From NCBI RefSeq assembly GCF_002077945.1, contig NZ_LVYD01000058.1, forward strand, positions 620,001-684,000: 64,000 bases of DNA, in the 5' to 3' direction. Positions 43,195 through 52,377 of this stretch are shown here, one piece after another. Source of the stretch: Niastella vici (lineage in GTDB: Bacteria; Bacteroidota; Bacteroidia; Chitinophagales; Chitinophagaceae). Numbering within the stretch: the first letter of the stretch is position 1; each line of letters opens with the position of its first letter. Below the pieces are notes generated by a model. That model had not been told where the DNA came from. It was given only the letters and a program-made list of their open reading frames with translations, and made no database searches. Made by a program: the position numbers and the translations under genes.

Positions 43195-45489
43195 ATGAAG
43201 CGTAACCGTACATACCTGGAGGCAATATTGCTTTTATTAATGCCGTATGCCGTTCTGGCGCAGGCAGGCACCCAAACGTTGCCGGCCCTGATACCATTGC
43301 CGGTTGACGTAAAACAATCCACTGGTTTTTTTAATATCAATCCAGCTACAAAAATTGTAATTGGTAACAGCGGGTTAAGCGGCTTGGCCGGTTTGCTAAA
43401 CGGCTATCTTGCATGCTGCAACGGAATGCAGGTAAGTGTGGCTACTAAAACAACTGGCAGTGATTTTATTTCACTTGAAATTGATTCGGCTGTGGTTACT
43501 CATAAAGAGGGGTACCAGCTGCGAATTGATAAAAATGCCATTCGCTGTATTGGCCACGATGCGGGTGGTGTTTTGTATGCCTTGCAAACATTGCGGCAAT
43601 TATGGAGTGTGGGAAAAAACAAGCTGAAAGTACCGGCCTATATTATCAACGATCATCCACGATTTGCATACCGGGGCATGGGGCTCGATGTGAGCCGACA
43701 TTTTTTTCCGGTGGCATTTATTAAAAAATATATTGACTGCCTGGCCCTGTACAAATTTAACACCTTTCACTGGCACCTTACCGATGACCAGGGCTGGCGT
43801 ATAGAAATAAAAAAATATCCAGGATTGCAATCGGTAGCTGCCTGGCGCAACGAAACCCTGATAGGCCATAAAAAGGAATTACCCCATCGCTTTGATGGCA
43901 AAAGGTATGGCGGCTATTATACGCAACAGCAAATAAAAGAAGTGGTTCAATATGCGGCCGCGCGGCATATAACCATTATACCTGAAATAGAAATGCCCGG
44001 GCACGCGTCGGCAGCGCTGGCGGCGTACCCTACATTGGGTTGCACGGGCGGGCCTTATAAAACGGCCACCTTCTGGGGCGTGTTTGATGAGGTGTATTGC
44101 GCCGGTAACGACAGTACATTCACCTTTCTGCAAAATGTGCTCGATGAAGTGATCAATCTTTTTCCTTCCACCTATATCCATATTGGCGGTGATGAGTGTC
44201 CCAAAACAAGTTGGAAAGCCTGTGCAAAATGCCAGCAACGGATGAAAGCAATGGGCCTGGCCGATGAACATGCCTTACAGAGCTATTTCATTCAGCGCAT
44301 GGAGAAATACCTGAACAGTAAGGGACGGCATATCATTGGCTGGGATGAAATACTGGAAGGCGGCCTGGCCCCGAACGCAACCGTCATGAGCTGGCGGGGC
44401 GAAGAGGGTGGAAAGGCTGCCATTGCACAACAACACCGCGTAATTATGACGCCCGAGAGTCATTGTTATTTTGATTATTACCAATCGCTGTATGCCGGGG
44501 AAACACTGGCGGCAGGCGGATTTACCCCATTGCAAAAAGTATATGGGTATGAACCGCTCGCAGGAAGTGCAGAGAACATGAACCCAGACTTGCTGGCAGG
44601 AGTGGAGGGACAGGCCTGGAGCGAATATTATACCAGTGAAGCAAAGGCTTTGTATATGATCTTTCCCCGTGCCCTTGCCCTGGCCGAATTGGGCTGGACG
44701 CCCGCATCGCAACGCAATTACGATCAATTTCTGCAACGGTTGCGCGCGCAAAGATCATTGATGCAGCAGGCCGGATTACCCAATTCATCACAATATGATG
44801 ATATAACGGGTACGGTTGCACCTTCCCAAAACAAAGCGGTGCAGGTGACCCTGCAAACCTCGCTCCCCGGCAGTACCATCAGGTATACCACTAACAACAC
44901 ATTGCCCGGCAAACAAAGTGCTTTATACACCGGGCCCATAACGATTTCCCAAACCGGTACGTTAAAAGCCAGGCTTTTGAATGGTAACGGGCAACCTACC
45001 GGCCGTTTATTTCAACAATCATTTCGACTACATAAAGCAGTGGGGTCACCTGTGGTGCTGCAACATAAACCGGTTGAACGGTTCAACCCGGGCGCGGGCG
45101 TGCTGGTTAATGGCGTTTTTGGCAGCAACCGGTATAACGACGGTCAATGGACAGGCTTTAGTGGAACCGATCTGCAGGCCGTAATTGACCTGGGCGCTGT
45201 ACAGGAAATTCGCCGGCTGGGGGCGCATGTGTTGAATTACCATTGGCAGCGGATGTGGGCGCCTGTTTCCCTGCAGTTCCTGGCATCAACAGATGGGGAA
45301 CAGTATAGCGAATTGTACAAACAGGATTCATTTCCAGTGAATGGTATTAATATATTGGATGTGCCGGTAAAACCGGTGCAGGCGAGATATATAAAAGTAG
45401 CAGGCATCAATAAAGGAACAATACCTGCAGGTGAATATGGCGCGGGCGGCAATGCGTTGTTGCTGATCGATGAAATAGTAGTGGAATAA
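43195..45489 (+). CDS. GH20 beta-N-acetylhexosaminidase
   Basis: 764 residues, signal peptide to about 23. An N-terminal GH20b domain (LIPLPVDVKQSTGFFNI), then the catalytic barrel: RGMGLDVSRHFFPVAFIKKYID, FHWHLTDDQGWRIEIKKYPGL, IIPEIEMPGHASAALAAYP and IHIGGDECPKTSW, with the D333-E334 catalytic pair. A chitobiase C-terminal domain (TLQTSLPGSTIRYTTNN) and a discoidin/F5-8-type C-terminal module follow. It removes terminal GlcNAc or GalNAc by substrate-assisted catalysis. Placed three bases after the fucosidase stop codon, they are clearly one operon. Confidence 0.95.
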   Translation: MKRNRTYLEAILLLLMPYAVLAQAGTQTLPALIPLPVDVKQSTGFFNINPATKIVIGNSGLSGLAGLLNGYLACCNGMQVSVATKTTGSDFISLEIDSAVVTHKEGYQLRIDKNAIRCIGHDAGGVLYALQTLRQLWSVGKNKLKVPAYIINDHPRFAYRGMGLDVSRHFFPVAFIKKYIDCLALYKFNTFHWHLTDDQGWRIEIKKYPGLQSVAAWRNETLIGHKKELPHRFDGKRYGGYYTQQQIKEVVQYAAARHITIIPEIEMPGHASAALAAYPTLGCTGGPYKTATFWGVFDEVYCAGNDSTFTFLQNVLDEVINLFPSTYIHIGGDECPKTSWKACAKCQQRMKAMGLADEHALQSYFIQRMEKYLNSKGRHIIGWDEILEGGLAPNATVMSWRGEEGGKAAIAQQHRVIMTPESHCYFDYYQSLYAGETLAAGGFTPLQKVYGYEPLAGSAENMNPDLLAGVEGQAWSEYYTSEAKALYMIFPRALALAELGWTPASQRNYDQFLQRLRAQRSLMQQAGLPNSSQYDDITGTVAPSQNKAVQVTLQTSLPGSTIRYTTNNTLPGKQSALYTGPITISQTGTLKARLLNGNGQPTGRLFQQSFRLHKAVGSPVVLQHKPVERFNPGAGVLVNGVFGSNRYNDGQWTGFSGTDLQAVIDLGAVQEIRRLGAHVLNYHWQRMWAPVSLQFLASTDGEQYSELYKQDSFPVNGINILDVPVKPVQARYIKVAGINKGTIPAGEYGAGGNALLLIDEIVVE

Positions 45490-45516
45490 AGAATATAAAA
45501 TATTTAAAAGCGCAGC

Positions 45517-46836
45517 ATGTCAATTGCGATAGTATTAATATGTATTGTAGTACTGATCCTGCTTATTACCTGGGGTAAGCTGAATGCTTTCCTGGCGTTT
45601 TTGGCGGTATCGGTATTGGCGGGATTGTTACTACAGCTTCCGGCACAAAAGATCATGGCTGCGGTGCAACATGGCATGGGCGATACGCTTGGTTCGCTGG
45701 TAAGCATTATTTGCCTTGGCGCCATGTTGGGTAAGCTGGTGGCTGAAAGCGGGGCTGCTCAAAAGATAGCGGCTGTATTGATGAACGCATTTGGCGTTCG
45801 TTATATGCAATGGGCGCTCATGATCACCGGGTTTATTATTGGCATTCCGTTGTTTTATGGGGTAGGATTTGTGTTGATGGTGCCCCTGATCTTTTCTGTA
45901 GTATACCAATATAAATTACCGGCTGTATATATAGGATTGCCCATGCTGGCAGCCTTATCTGTTACGCATGGCTTTTTACCACCGCATCCTTCCCCAACGG
46001 CATTGGTAACGCAGTTCGGGGCCAATATGGGCGTCACTTTGTTATATGGATTACTGATTGCCATTCCCGCTATCATTATTGCCGGTCCGCTTTTTTCAAG
46101 GAGTATAAAAAATATTGGTGCCGAACCATTGGAAATGTTCAGACCAACCGCCATTGACAAAACAAAACTGCCGGGCGCGGCCAATAGTTTTATTACCTCC
46201 TTGTTGCCGGTTTTCCTGCTCACGGCCACAACAATATTAAGCTATATCTCCGGCGATGATAGATCTATAAAAGGAGTGTTGACCCTGGTAAGCGAACCGG
46301 GCCTCATCATGCTGGTTTCGGTTTTAGTAGCCGCTTTTACCCTGGGTATTGCCTGTGGTAAAACTATGAAGGCGGTAATGGCGATATATACAGATGCGGT
46401 TAGGGATGTTGGTATGATATTGCTGATCATTGCAGGTTCCGGAGCATTGAAACAGGTATTGACCGATAGTGGGGTAAGCGGGCAAATAGCAGCTGCCCTG
46501 CAAACCTGGCCGGTGCATCCGTTGATCCTCGGTTGGTGTATGGCCGGCATCATACGCATATGTGTGGGCTCGGCTACGGTAGCCGGATTAACAACGGCTG
46601 GCATCATAGCGCCGTTGTTAGCCAGCTCATCGGTAAACCCTAACCTGATGGTATTATCAGTGGGCGCGGGCAGCTTATTGTTTTCGCATGTAAACGATGC
46701 CGGCTTCTGGATGTTTAAAGAGTATTTTAACCTGAGCATAAAAGACACGTTAAGGACCTGGTCGGTAATGGAAACCATTGTAGCCGTGACCGGACTGGCC
46801 GGGGTAATGATCCTTGACCGGATAATAAGTTTATAA
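45517..46836 (+). CDS. GntP-family gluconate-type:H+ symporter
   Basis: 439 residues, twelve or more hydrophobic segments. GntP-family features: GKLNAFLAFLAVSVLAGLLLQLP, HGMGDTLGSLVSIICLGAMLGKLVAESGAAQKIA, LPMLAALSVTHGFLPPHPSPTALV and SVGAGSLLFSHVNDAGFWMFKEYF. Known members import gluconate and other sugar or hydroxy acids with protons. In this locus it is followed by RidA and a 2-keto-3-deoxygluconate-type kinase, which suggests uptake of a sugar acid or keto sugar acid rather than a neutral sugar. Confidence 0.93.
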   Translation: MSIAIVLICIVVLILLITWGKLNAFLAFLAVSVLAGLLLQLPAQKIMAAVQHGMGDTLGSLVSIICLGAMLGKLVAESGAAQKIAAVLMNAFGVRYMQWALMITGFIIGIPLFYGVGFVLMVPLIFSVVYQYKLPAVYIGLPMLAALSVTHGFLPPHPSPTALVTQFGANMGVTLLYGLLIAIPAIIIAGPLFSRSIKNIGAEPLEMFRPTAIDKTKLPGAANSFITSLLPVFLLTATTILSYISGDDRSIKGVLTLVSEPGLIMLVSVLVAAFTLGIACGKTMKAVMAIYTDAVRDVGMILLIIAGSGALKQVLTDSGVSGQIAAALQTWPVHPLILGWCMAGIIRICVGSATVAGLTTAGIIAPLLASSSVNPNLMVLSVGAGSLLFSHVNDAGFWMFKEYFNLSIKDTLRTWSVMETIVAVTGLAGVMILDRIISL

Positions 46837-46853
46837 TATTTCAATCATAGAAC

Positions 46854-47315
46854 ATGAACGCAGAAGAAAGATTCAACAAACTGGGACTGAGACTACCGCC
46901 TGCCCCCACACCTTTGGGAGTGTACAAACCTTATGTGATCGATGGAAAATATCTTTATTTATCGGGCCATGGACCGGTGCGGGAAGATAAAACATTGATC
47001 ATTGGCCGTATAGGCAGCGAGTTAGATGTAGAGGAAGGAAAACTGGCTGCAAGGCAGGTAGGCTTAACCATGTTGTCAACGATCCATACCCATATCGGTA
47101 GCCTCGATAAAATAAAACGGGTGATCAAAGTGCTGGGGATGGTTAACTGTACTCCTGATTTTGAACGGCATCCTTATGTAATAAACGGGTGCAGCGAATT
47201 GTTTGCCGCAGTATGGGGCGAAGAGAATGGCATCGGCGTTCGCAGCGCTGTAGGCTTTGGTTCCCTCCCCGACAATATACCCGTTGAAATTGAAGCGCTG
47301 TTTGAGCTGTATTGA
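46854..47315 (+). CDS. RidA/YjgF-family protein (cytoplasmic)
   Basis: 153 residues, no signal peptide. A YjgF-like domain of the slightly longer chorismate-mutase-like branch: YVIDGKYLYLSGHGPVRED, GLTMLSTIHTHIGSLDKIKRVIKVLGMVNCTPDFERHPYVINGCSELF, then VRSAVGFGSLPDNIPVEIEALFEL, with the conserved Arg and Glu. It would deal with enamine or imine by-products. It is the intracellular counterpart of the Tat-exported RidA at 6786. Confidence 0.92.
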   Translation: MNAEERFNKLGLRLPPAPTPLGVYKPYVIDGKYLYLSGHGPVREDKTLIIGRIGSELDVEEGKLAARQVGLTMLSTIHTHIGSLDKIKRVIKVLGMVNCTPDFERHPYVINGCSELFAAVWGEENGIGVRSAVGFGSLPDNIPVEIEALFELY

Positions 47316-47345
47316 AGTAAGAAGTATGAAGTACGAAGTAAGAAA
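47314..47345. repeat. tandem GAAGTAN heptamers
   Basis: Four consecutive copies of a 7-bp unit GAAGTA(A/T/C) overlap the RidA stop codon. The reverse complement of the same repeat lies at 8794-8826. A CCATTAACCATTGACCATT run follows at 47405. This is a heptanucleotide repeat of the type common between genes in some bacterial genomes. Confidence 0.6.
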
Positions 47346-47457
47346 AGGTTGCGATTTGAGGTTAATGGAGGTGTCGGAAAGCTCGAAATTCGGGAATCAT
47401 TTCACCATTAACCATTGACCATTCACGAATATGGGTTATAATTGTTAAAAGCCTTCA

Positions 47458-48495
47458 ATGATGATGACACCCGTTTACGGTCCTGTTCAATTAACCGCAT
47501 TTGGTGAATTCATGATGCGGTTGCACAGCGCCGGATCGCAACGATTTTTACAAACCCGCGAATACGAGGTCTGGTATGCCGGGGCCGAAGCCAATGCCTG
47601 TGTGTTATTGTCGCGCCTCGGTATGCCAACCAGGTATGTTACCCGTGTTCCGGATAACGATATTGCTTTAGCTGGTTTACAACAATTGCAAAGTCATGGC
47701 GTGGCCACCGATCACGTATTGTATGGTGGCGAAAAGCTGGGTCTTTATTTTACAGAACCAGGCAATCAGATGCGCGCAACCCGGGTTATTTATGATAGAA
47801 CCGGTTCTTCTTATGCAGAACTGCAACCCGGCATGATCGACTGGAAAAAAGCCCTGCGCGATACCCGGTATTTTCATTGGTCGGGTGTGGCAGCGGCGGT
47901 ATCGCAAAGCGCCGCCGATGTATGCGCCGAAGCCCTGGCAGTGGCAAAGGAGAACGGCGTCATCATTTCGGCCGATTTCAACTATCGCAGCACATTATGG
48001 AAGTATGGTAAAAAAGCGGCCGACATTATGCCGGCCCTGTTGCAACCGGCCGAAGTGGTAGTGGCCGATCTGGATTCTGCCGCTGTTTATTTCGGCATCA
48101 CTACCAATACGAATGCTTCTTTGGAAGACAGGTTCAAACAATGTTGCGAAGCATTGGTAAAAAAGCTGCCTTCGCTGAAAACGCTGGGCATGAGCTTTCG
48201 AAAAACTGATGGATTGATGCACGAATATTCAGGAGCGCTCCTGCACCAGGGGCAGTATTATTTTTCAACTGGTTACCGGTTGCCTTTTATTACCGATCAA
48301 ATAGGCAGTGGCGATGCCTTTACCGCCGGCATCTTGTATGGGTTAATGAATGGGTTTGAACCGCCAGCCATGCTGGAGTTTGCGATCGCCTGTGGCGCCA
48401 TCAAGCAAAGCATACATGGTGACTGGGCCATCGTAACGAAGCAGGAGGTGGAGCAGTTTATGCAAACCGGGTCTTCTGGAAGGATAATACGTTGA
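47458..48495 (+). CDS. PfkB-family sugar kinase, probably 2-keto-3-deoxygluconate kinase
   Basis: 345 residues. Ribokinase-fold features: LTAFGEFMMRLHS at the N-terminus, YAGAEANACVLLSRLGMPTRYVTRVPDND, SADFNYRSTLWKYG and the catalytic anion-hole motif IGSGDAFTAGILYGL with D286 as base. The pattern is closest to 2-dehydro-3-deoxygluconokinases. It would phosphorylate a keto sugar acid with ATP. Position after GntP and RidA is consistent. The first ATG (47458) is followed by two more in the next codons; the exact start is uncertain by one or two residues. Confidence 0.85.
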   Translation: MMMTPVYGPVQLTAFGEFMMRLHSAGSQRFLQTREYEVWYAGAEANACVLLSRLGMPTRYVTRVPDNDIALAGLQQLQSHGVATDHVLYGGEKLGLYFTEPGNQMRATRVIYDRTGSSYAELQPGMIDWKKALRDTRYFHWSGVAAAVSQSAADVCAEALAVAKENGVIISADFNYRSTLWKYGKKAADIMPALLQPAEVVVADLDSAAVYFGITTNTNASLEDRFKQCCEALVKKLPSLKTLGMSFRKTDGLMHEYSGALLHQGQYYFSTGYRLPFITDQIGSGDAFTAGILYGLMNGFEPPAMLEFAIACGAIKQSIHGDWAIVTKQEVEQFMQTGSSGRIIR

Positions 48496-48552
48496 TTGAT
48501 CTTGAATTGTGAAACTGCAAACAAATTATTATTAATCTAAAAAATTAAATAA

Positions 48553-48575
48553 GCCCCCTTTAGGGGGTTGGGGGT
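48553..48575 (+). promoter_or_regulatory. G/C-rich hairpin touching the dipeptidase start codon
   Basis: GCCCCC-TTTA-GGGGG, then a second GGGGG run ending one base before the ATG at 48576. The C run can pair with either G run. It is either an extragenic repeat or a translation-limiting structure; no normal ribosome-binding sequence is visible. Confidence 0.45.
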
Positions 48576-49646
48576 ATGTTTACTATAGATGCACATCTTG
48601 ATCTCAGCATGAACGCTATGGAATGGAACCGCGATCTGCGGCAGCCGGTTATGGCTATTCGTAAACGCGAAGCCGGCCTCACCGACAAACCCGACCGGGC
48701 CAAAGGGACCGTAGCACTGCCCGAATTGCGGCAGGGAAATATTGGCCTGGTAGTAGCCACCCAAATTGGCCGCTACGTGGCGCCTGATAATCCATTGACC
48801 GGCTGGCACTCACCCGAACAGGCCTGGGCCCAAACCCAGGCGCAGCTGAGCTGGTACAAAGCGATGGAAGCTGCCGGTGAAATGGTGATGATAAAAGACA
48901 AAACTGGTCTGGAGCAACACCTTTCGCTATGGCTGAATGGGGAACCAAACGATAATAAACCCATCGGTTACATACTAAGCCTTGAGGGCGCTGATTCCCT
49001 CGTTTCGGTAAAGCACCTTGAAACAGCATATGCCTATGGATTGCGGGCTGTGGGCCCGGCCCACTATGGTCCCGGCCGCTATGCCAATGGTACCGATGCA
49101 ACAGGCGGTTTACAGGCTATGGGCAGGGAGTTGTTAAAAGAAATGGAACGTTTGAGCATTATTCTCGATGCCACGCATTTATGTGATGACGCCTTTTGGG
49201 ATGCCCTGCATATTTTCAACGGGCCGGTATGGGCCAGCCACAACAATTGCCGGGCCCTGGTAAATCATAACCGCCAGTTCAGTGACGACATGATCAAAGC
49301 ACTTATTGAAAGGGGCGCCGTGATTGGCGGGGCGCTTGATGCCTGGATGATGGTGCCGGGCTGGGTGCGGCAGCAATCAACACCTGAAGGAATGCAGTGC
49401 AACCTCGAAAAAATGCTCGATCACCTCGATCATATCTGTCAGCTTGCCGGCAATACCCTGCATGTTGGTATTGGCACCGACCTCGATGGCGCTTTTGGCA
49501 AGGAACAAACTCCTTATGACCTGGAAACCATTGCCGATCTGCAAAAGATCCCAACCCTGCTGATCAAACGGGGATATACACACGCAGATATAGAGAATGT
49601 CATGCATGGCAACTGGTTGCGTTTTTTGCGGCGGGTTTGGAGCTGA
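48576..49646 (+). CDS. membrane dipeptidase-like metallohydrolase (peptidase M19)
   Basis: 356 residues, no signal peptide. M19 (renal dipeptidase) fold: TIDAHLDL (H7, D9), ILSLEGADSL with the bridging Glu, LRAVGPAHYGPGRYA, ILDATHLCDDAFW, WASHNNCRAL and HVGIGTDLDGAFG. Family members split dipeptides, often with a C-terminal D-residue, or related amides. In this locus, with GntP, RidA and a sugar kinase, the substrate could be a peptide or amide linked to the sugar acid. It is the last gene before a 508-bp gap. Confidence 0.92.
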   Translation: MFTIDAHLDLSMNAMEWNRDLRQPVMAIRKREAGLTDKPDRAKGTVALPELRQGNIGLVVATQIGRYVAPDNPLTGWHSPEQAWAQTQAQLSWYKAMEAAGEMVMIKDKTGLEQHLSLWLNGEPNDNKPIGYILSLEGADSLVSVKHLETAYAYGLRAVGPAHYGPGRYANGTDATGGLQAMGRELLKEMERLSIILDATHLCDDAFWDALHIFNGPVWASHNNCRALVNHNRQFSDDMIKALIERGAVIGGALDAWMMVPGWVRQQSTPEGMQCNLEKMLDHLDHICQLAGNTLHVGIGTDLDGAFGKEQTPYDLETIADLQKIPTLLIKRGYTHADIENVMHGNWLRFLRRVWS

Positions 49647-50155
49647 TAGGAATGTTTAATGATATTTTAATTGTAAAGAAAGTTCATTAAACAGTTGTGG
49701 AATGAGAAGCTAAAACTGATCTTCTTTATACTGCCAAAATGGGGCCCCAACGGGGCTTCAATCTATTTTTCAGAGAAATGTATATCCACAATTAAAATAA
49801 TAACTACCTAAATATAAAGGGATTATTACTTTTTTTTTGGACACTTCCCCTTTTAAGGAACGTTTTAAGAACAAGCGGCACAATAATAGCTGCTAGCTGC
49901 ATGACTGCCATTGCTGCGGTTATTAAGCGAACATCGTTACCCTCCCCTTATTCAGGGCATTGAAAACCTGAAAGCCGGTCTGTAGTAGCTTCCATGTTTT
50001 ATAATTACCTGCAGTGCATGCATTAAGATATTATGCTATGCACCGTAAAATTTTTTTTGCACCCAACGATGTGTGGGTTGCAGTCGTACTATTAACTTAA
50101 CATGACCATGAACAAATTATACTATACTGATTTTTATTGATATTATAGAACACAT
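49647..50155. other. gene-free stretch between the second locus and the GT4 gene
   Basis: A short GCCCC-AAC-GGGGC hairpin lies at 49744-49756, followed by a T-rich tract some bases later; it may end the dipeptidase transcript. No ORF, tRNA or clear promoter is visible. A TGCAGTGCATGCA block lies at about 50011-50023. Confidence 0.4.
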
Positions 50156-51250
50156 ATGAAGATCGTACATGTAGTAGAACCTTTTGCTTCTGGTATAGCG
50201 GTGTTTGTTCAATCGATCGTACAGAATCTGCGGGATGATTATCATATAATCATTCATGGTGAGCGGGAATATGTGATGCGTTCAACAGAAATTATAAAGT
50301 ATTTTCCGGAAGATAATGTTCAGTTCATCAGGTGGCGCTCGGCGCAACGTAGTATAAGTTTGGTAAAAGATACCGCTGCATTGGTAGAACTATGCCAGTT
50401 GCTGAAAAAGCTGAAAGCAAAAAAAATGGTTGATGCTGTTCATCTGCATTCATCCAAAAGCGGTTTTCTTGGGCGGCTGGCCTGCAGGCTCATGAATATT
50501 ACCAATGTGATCTATACGCCCAATGGCGCCCCGTTCCTGTTGAGCAATATCAATGCTGTTAATTTGTTCTATAAGTTTTTTGAAAAGCTGGGTTCTTCTT
50601 TTGGCGGAAAGGTTGTTTGCAGTTCCCAGTCTGAACGCGATGCCTATCGTAAGCTGGGCATTAAAGCGATGAGCATTAACAACGGCATTGCAGTGAATAC
50701 AAACCGCAAACCTGCTGAAGAAACACCTGCCGGCACTACAAAATTCCGCATTGTTACCTGTGCCCGGATCGTGCAACAAAAAGATCCGGCGCTTTTTAAC
50801 GCCATTGCTACCTGCTTTAAAGATTTTGATCAGTTTGAATTTTTGTGGGTGGGCGAAGGAGAAGAAAGACACCGCCTTACTTCGCCCAATATTACCATAA
50901 CCGGCTGGTTGCCTCCGGCCGAAGTGCTGCAGCTGATCAACAGTGCCCATTTATACATATCTACATCACAATACGAAGGCTTGTCATTTTCTGTGCTCGA
51001 AGCATTGTCGTTACGCAAAACAGTATTATTAAAAGATTGTATTGGTAACCGGGATATTGTAAAAAAAGGATTGAACGGCGATCTGTTCACCAGCAAACAG
51101 GAAGCTATTGTAAAGATCTTACAGTATTATAATAACCCCGCCATGTTGCAGGTAATGGGCGAATACTCACGCTGGCTTTGCCATAACGAGTTTAATGTAG
51201 ATGCAACCTGCCTGCTGTACCGCAACCTGTATGTTAATAAATATAAATAA
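50156..51250 (+). CDS. GT4-family glycosyltransferase
   Basis: 364 residues, GT-B fold. The N-terminal acceptor half begins MKIVHVVEPFASGIAVFVQSIVQNL; DAVHLHSSKSGFLGRLACRLM and VICSSQSERDAYRKLG-like text follow. The C-terminal donor half has FRIVTCARIVQQKDP and the EX7E motif in SQYEGLSFSVLEALSLRKTVLL. It transfers a sugar from a nucleotide-sugar donor, probably in polysaccharide or O-antigen assembly. It stands with only a coiled-coil gene, 5 bp downstream, not inside a full polysaccharide cluster. Confidence 0.92.
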   Translation: MKIVHVVEPFASGIAVFVQSIVQNLRDDYHIIIHGEREYVMRSTEIIKYFPEDNVQFIRWRSAQRSISLVKDTAALVELCQLLKKLKAKKMVDAVHLHSSKSGFLGRLACRLMNITNVIYTPNGAPFLLSNINAVNLFYKFFEKLGSSFGGKVVCSSQSERDAYRKLGIKAMSINNGIAVNTNRKPAEETPAGTTKFRIVTCARIVQQKDPALFNAIATCFKDFDQFEFLWVGEGEERHRLTSPNITITGWLPPAEVLQLINSAHLYISTSQYEGLSFSVLEALSLRKTVLLKDCIGNRDIVKKGLNGDLFTSKQEAIVKILQYYNNPAMLQVMGEYSRWLCHNEFNVDATCLLYRNLYVNKYK

Positions 51251-51255
51251 TTTCT

Positions 51256-51660
51256 ATGGATATCTCTATAAACCGGTTGAAAGAAAGGAGCGAAGTAATA
51301 AAGCATGGGACTAACGGTTACGCCAATTCTGATCAGGCGTATAAGCACATCAATGAGCAGTTGGAGCAAATTACCCGGTACCTGATGCAGGAGATGGAGT
51401 ATAAACAACGCATCATTGAAGAGCAGCGCCAGGAAATGGTGCAGTTGAAAAAAGATATTGATCAACGGTCAGGGGTAATAGCGGGCCTTGAGCAACAGTT
51501 GAACCATTGCGCCCGGCATACCGAAGGCCATCGCCAGCTCATCAATAAATTATTAAATGATATTGAGCATTTTCAAAATGATATTGACTGGTATAAAAGA
51601 ACCTATGAACGCCGAAGCATCTGGGGCGTATTGAAATCAAAGCTTACAAAAAAGAAATAG
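51256..51660 (+). CDS. coiled-coil protein, partner of the GT4 gene
   Basis: 134 residues, almost entirely helical and heptad-like (HINEQLEQITRYLMQEMEYKQRIIEEQRQEMVQLKKDID), rich in Gln, Glu and Lys. The C-terminal DWYKRTYERRSIWGVLKSKL resembles tails found on or beside glycosyltransferases and polysaccharide proteins in Bacteroidota. No catalytic motif. It starts 5 bp after the GT4 stop, so it is probably a scaffold or chain-length partner for that enzyme. Its stop codon is one base from that of the convergent sigma-factor gene. Confidence 0.75.
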   Translation: MDISINRLKERSEVIKHGTNGYANSDQAYKHINEQLEQITRYLMQEMEYKQRIIEEQRQEMVQLKKDIDQRSGVIAGLEQQLNHCARHTEGHRQLINKLLNDIEHFQNDIDWYKRTYERRSIWGVLKSKLTKKK

Positions 51661-51661
51661 C

Positions 51662-52228
51662 TCAAAAAAAGATATAGAGGAACGTTAAGGCCGTCAACAG
51701 CTTTTTCAAAGATTTAATTGATTGATACAACAGATTGCGGGCCGCCTGGTAATTGATATTCATGATCTCGCTCACTTCTTCATAATTCAGCTCCTGGTAA
51801 AATTTCAGGTAAATGATCTCCTTCTGGCGGTTCGATAACTGGCCAAGCGCCTGCACCACCCGGGCCGTTTTTTCAGCATCCAGCTCCCGGCTTACTATCA
51901 GGGTCTCGTGGCTAAGCTCAAACAATACATCGCTGTGATTTTCATTAAAAGGACCGGCCGTTTTGCGTTGATGGGCCCGGTACAGCTTGTATTTGAGCGA
52001 TTTAAACAGGTAGGCCTTTACCGATTGAACCTGGGTCTGGCTTTTGTTCTGCCATAGTTCGGTGAACAGTTCCTGGATGCAATCTTCCAGTATATCGTTA
52101 TTGCTGGTGAGTTTACTGCCATATTGAACCAGGGGCTCATAATAGCGCCGGAACAGTAACGCAAACGAATCGTGATCGCCTTTTTGGTAGGCCTCCCATA
52201 ATGTAATATCAGACTGGTTGGATATCAA
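51662..52228 (-). CDS. ECF-type RNA polymerase sigma factor
   Basis: 188 residues. Region 2 (about 20-90: DSFALLFRRYYEPLVQYGSKLTSNNDILEDCIQELFTELWQ) and region 4 (about 128-180: LSNRQKEIIYLKFYQELNYEEVSEIMNINYQAARNLLYQSIKSLKK) are clear. The only plausible start is TTG at 52228, since no in-frame ATG precedes the conserved part and a stop lies eight codons upstream. Partner of the FecR anti-sigma at 52378, which here is divergent rather than co-directional. It would transcribe the third SusC/SusD locus once released. Confidence 0.92.
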   Translation of the reverse strand: MISNQSDITLWEAYQKGDHDSFALLFRRYYEPLVQYGSKLTSNNDILEDCIQELFTELWQNKSQTQVQSVKAYLFKSLKYKLYRAHQRKTAGPFNENHSDVLFELSHETLIVSRELDAEKTARVVQALGQLSNRQKEIIYLKFYQELNYEEVSEIMNINYQAARNLLYQSIKSLKKLLTALTFLYIFF

Positions 52229-52377
52229 TTTGTTATAAGCTAAGCTAGTTTAGTGAGTCCTAATCCGAAACAGATGTGAATTTAGGATATGTTTTATTTG
52301 AAAATCATAAAAAAGCATAAAAATATGATTACAAAAATTGATTTTGCAGTACTAAATTTAGAAGTGAAACCTACTAT

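Noticed and set aside
46242-46844. 200-codon antisense reading frame opposite the GntP gene
   Set aside because: Shadow of a membrane-protein gene; Ser/Thr/Pro-rich peptide without recognisable features.
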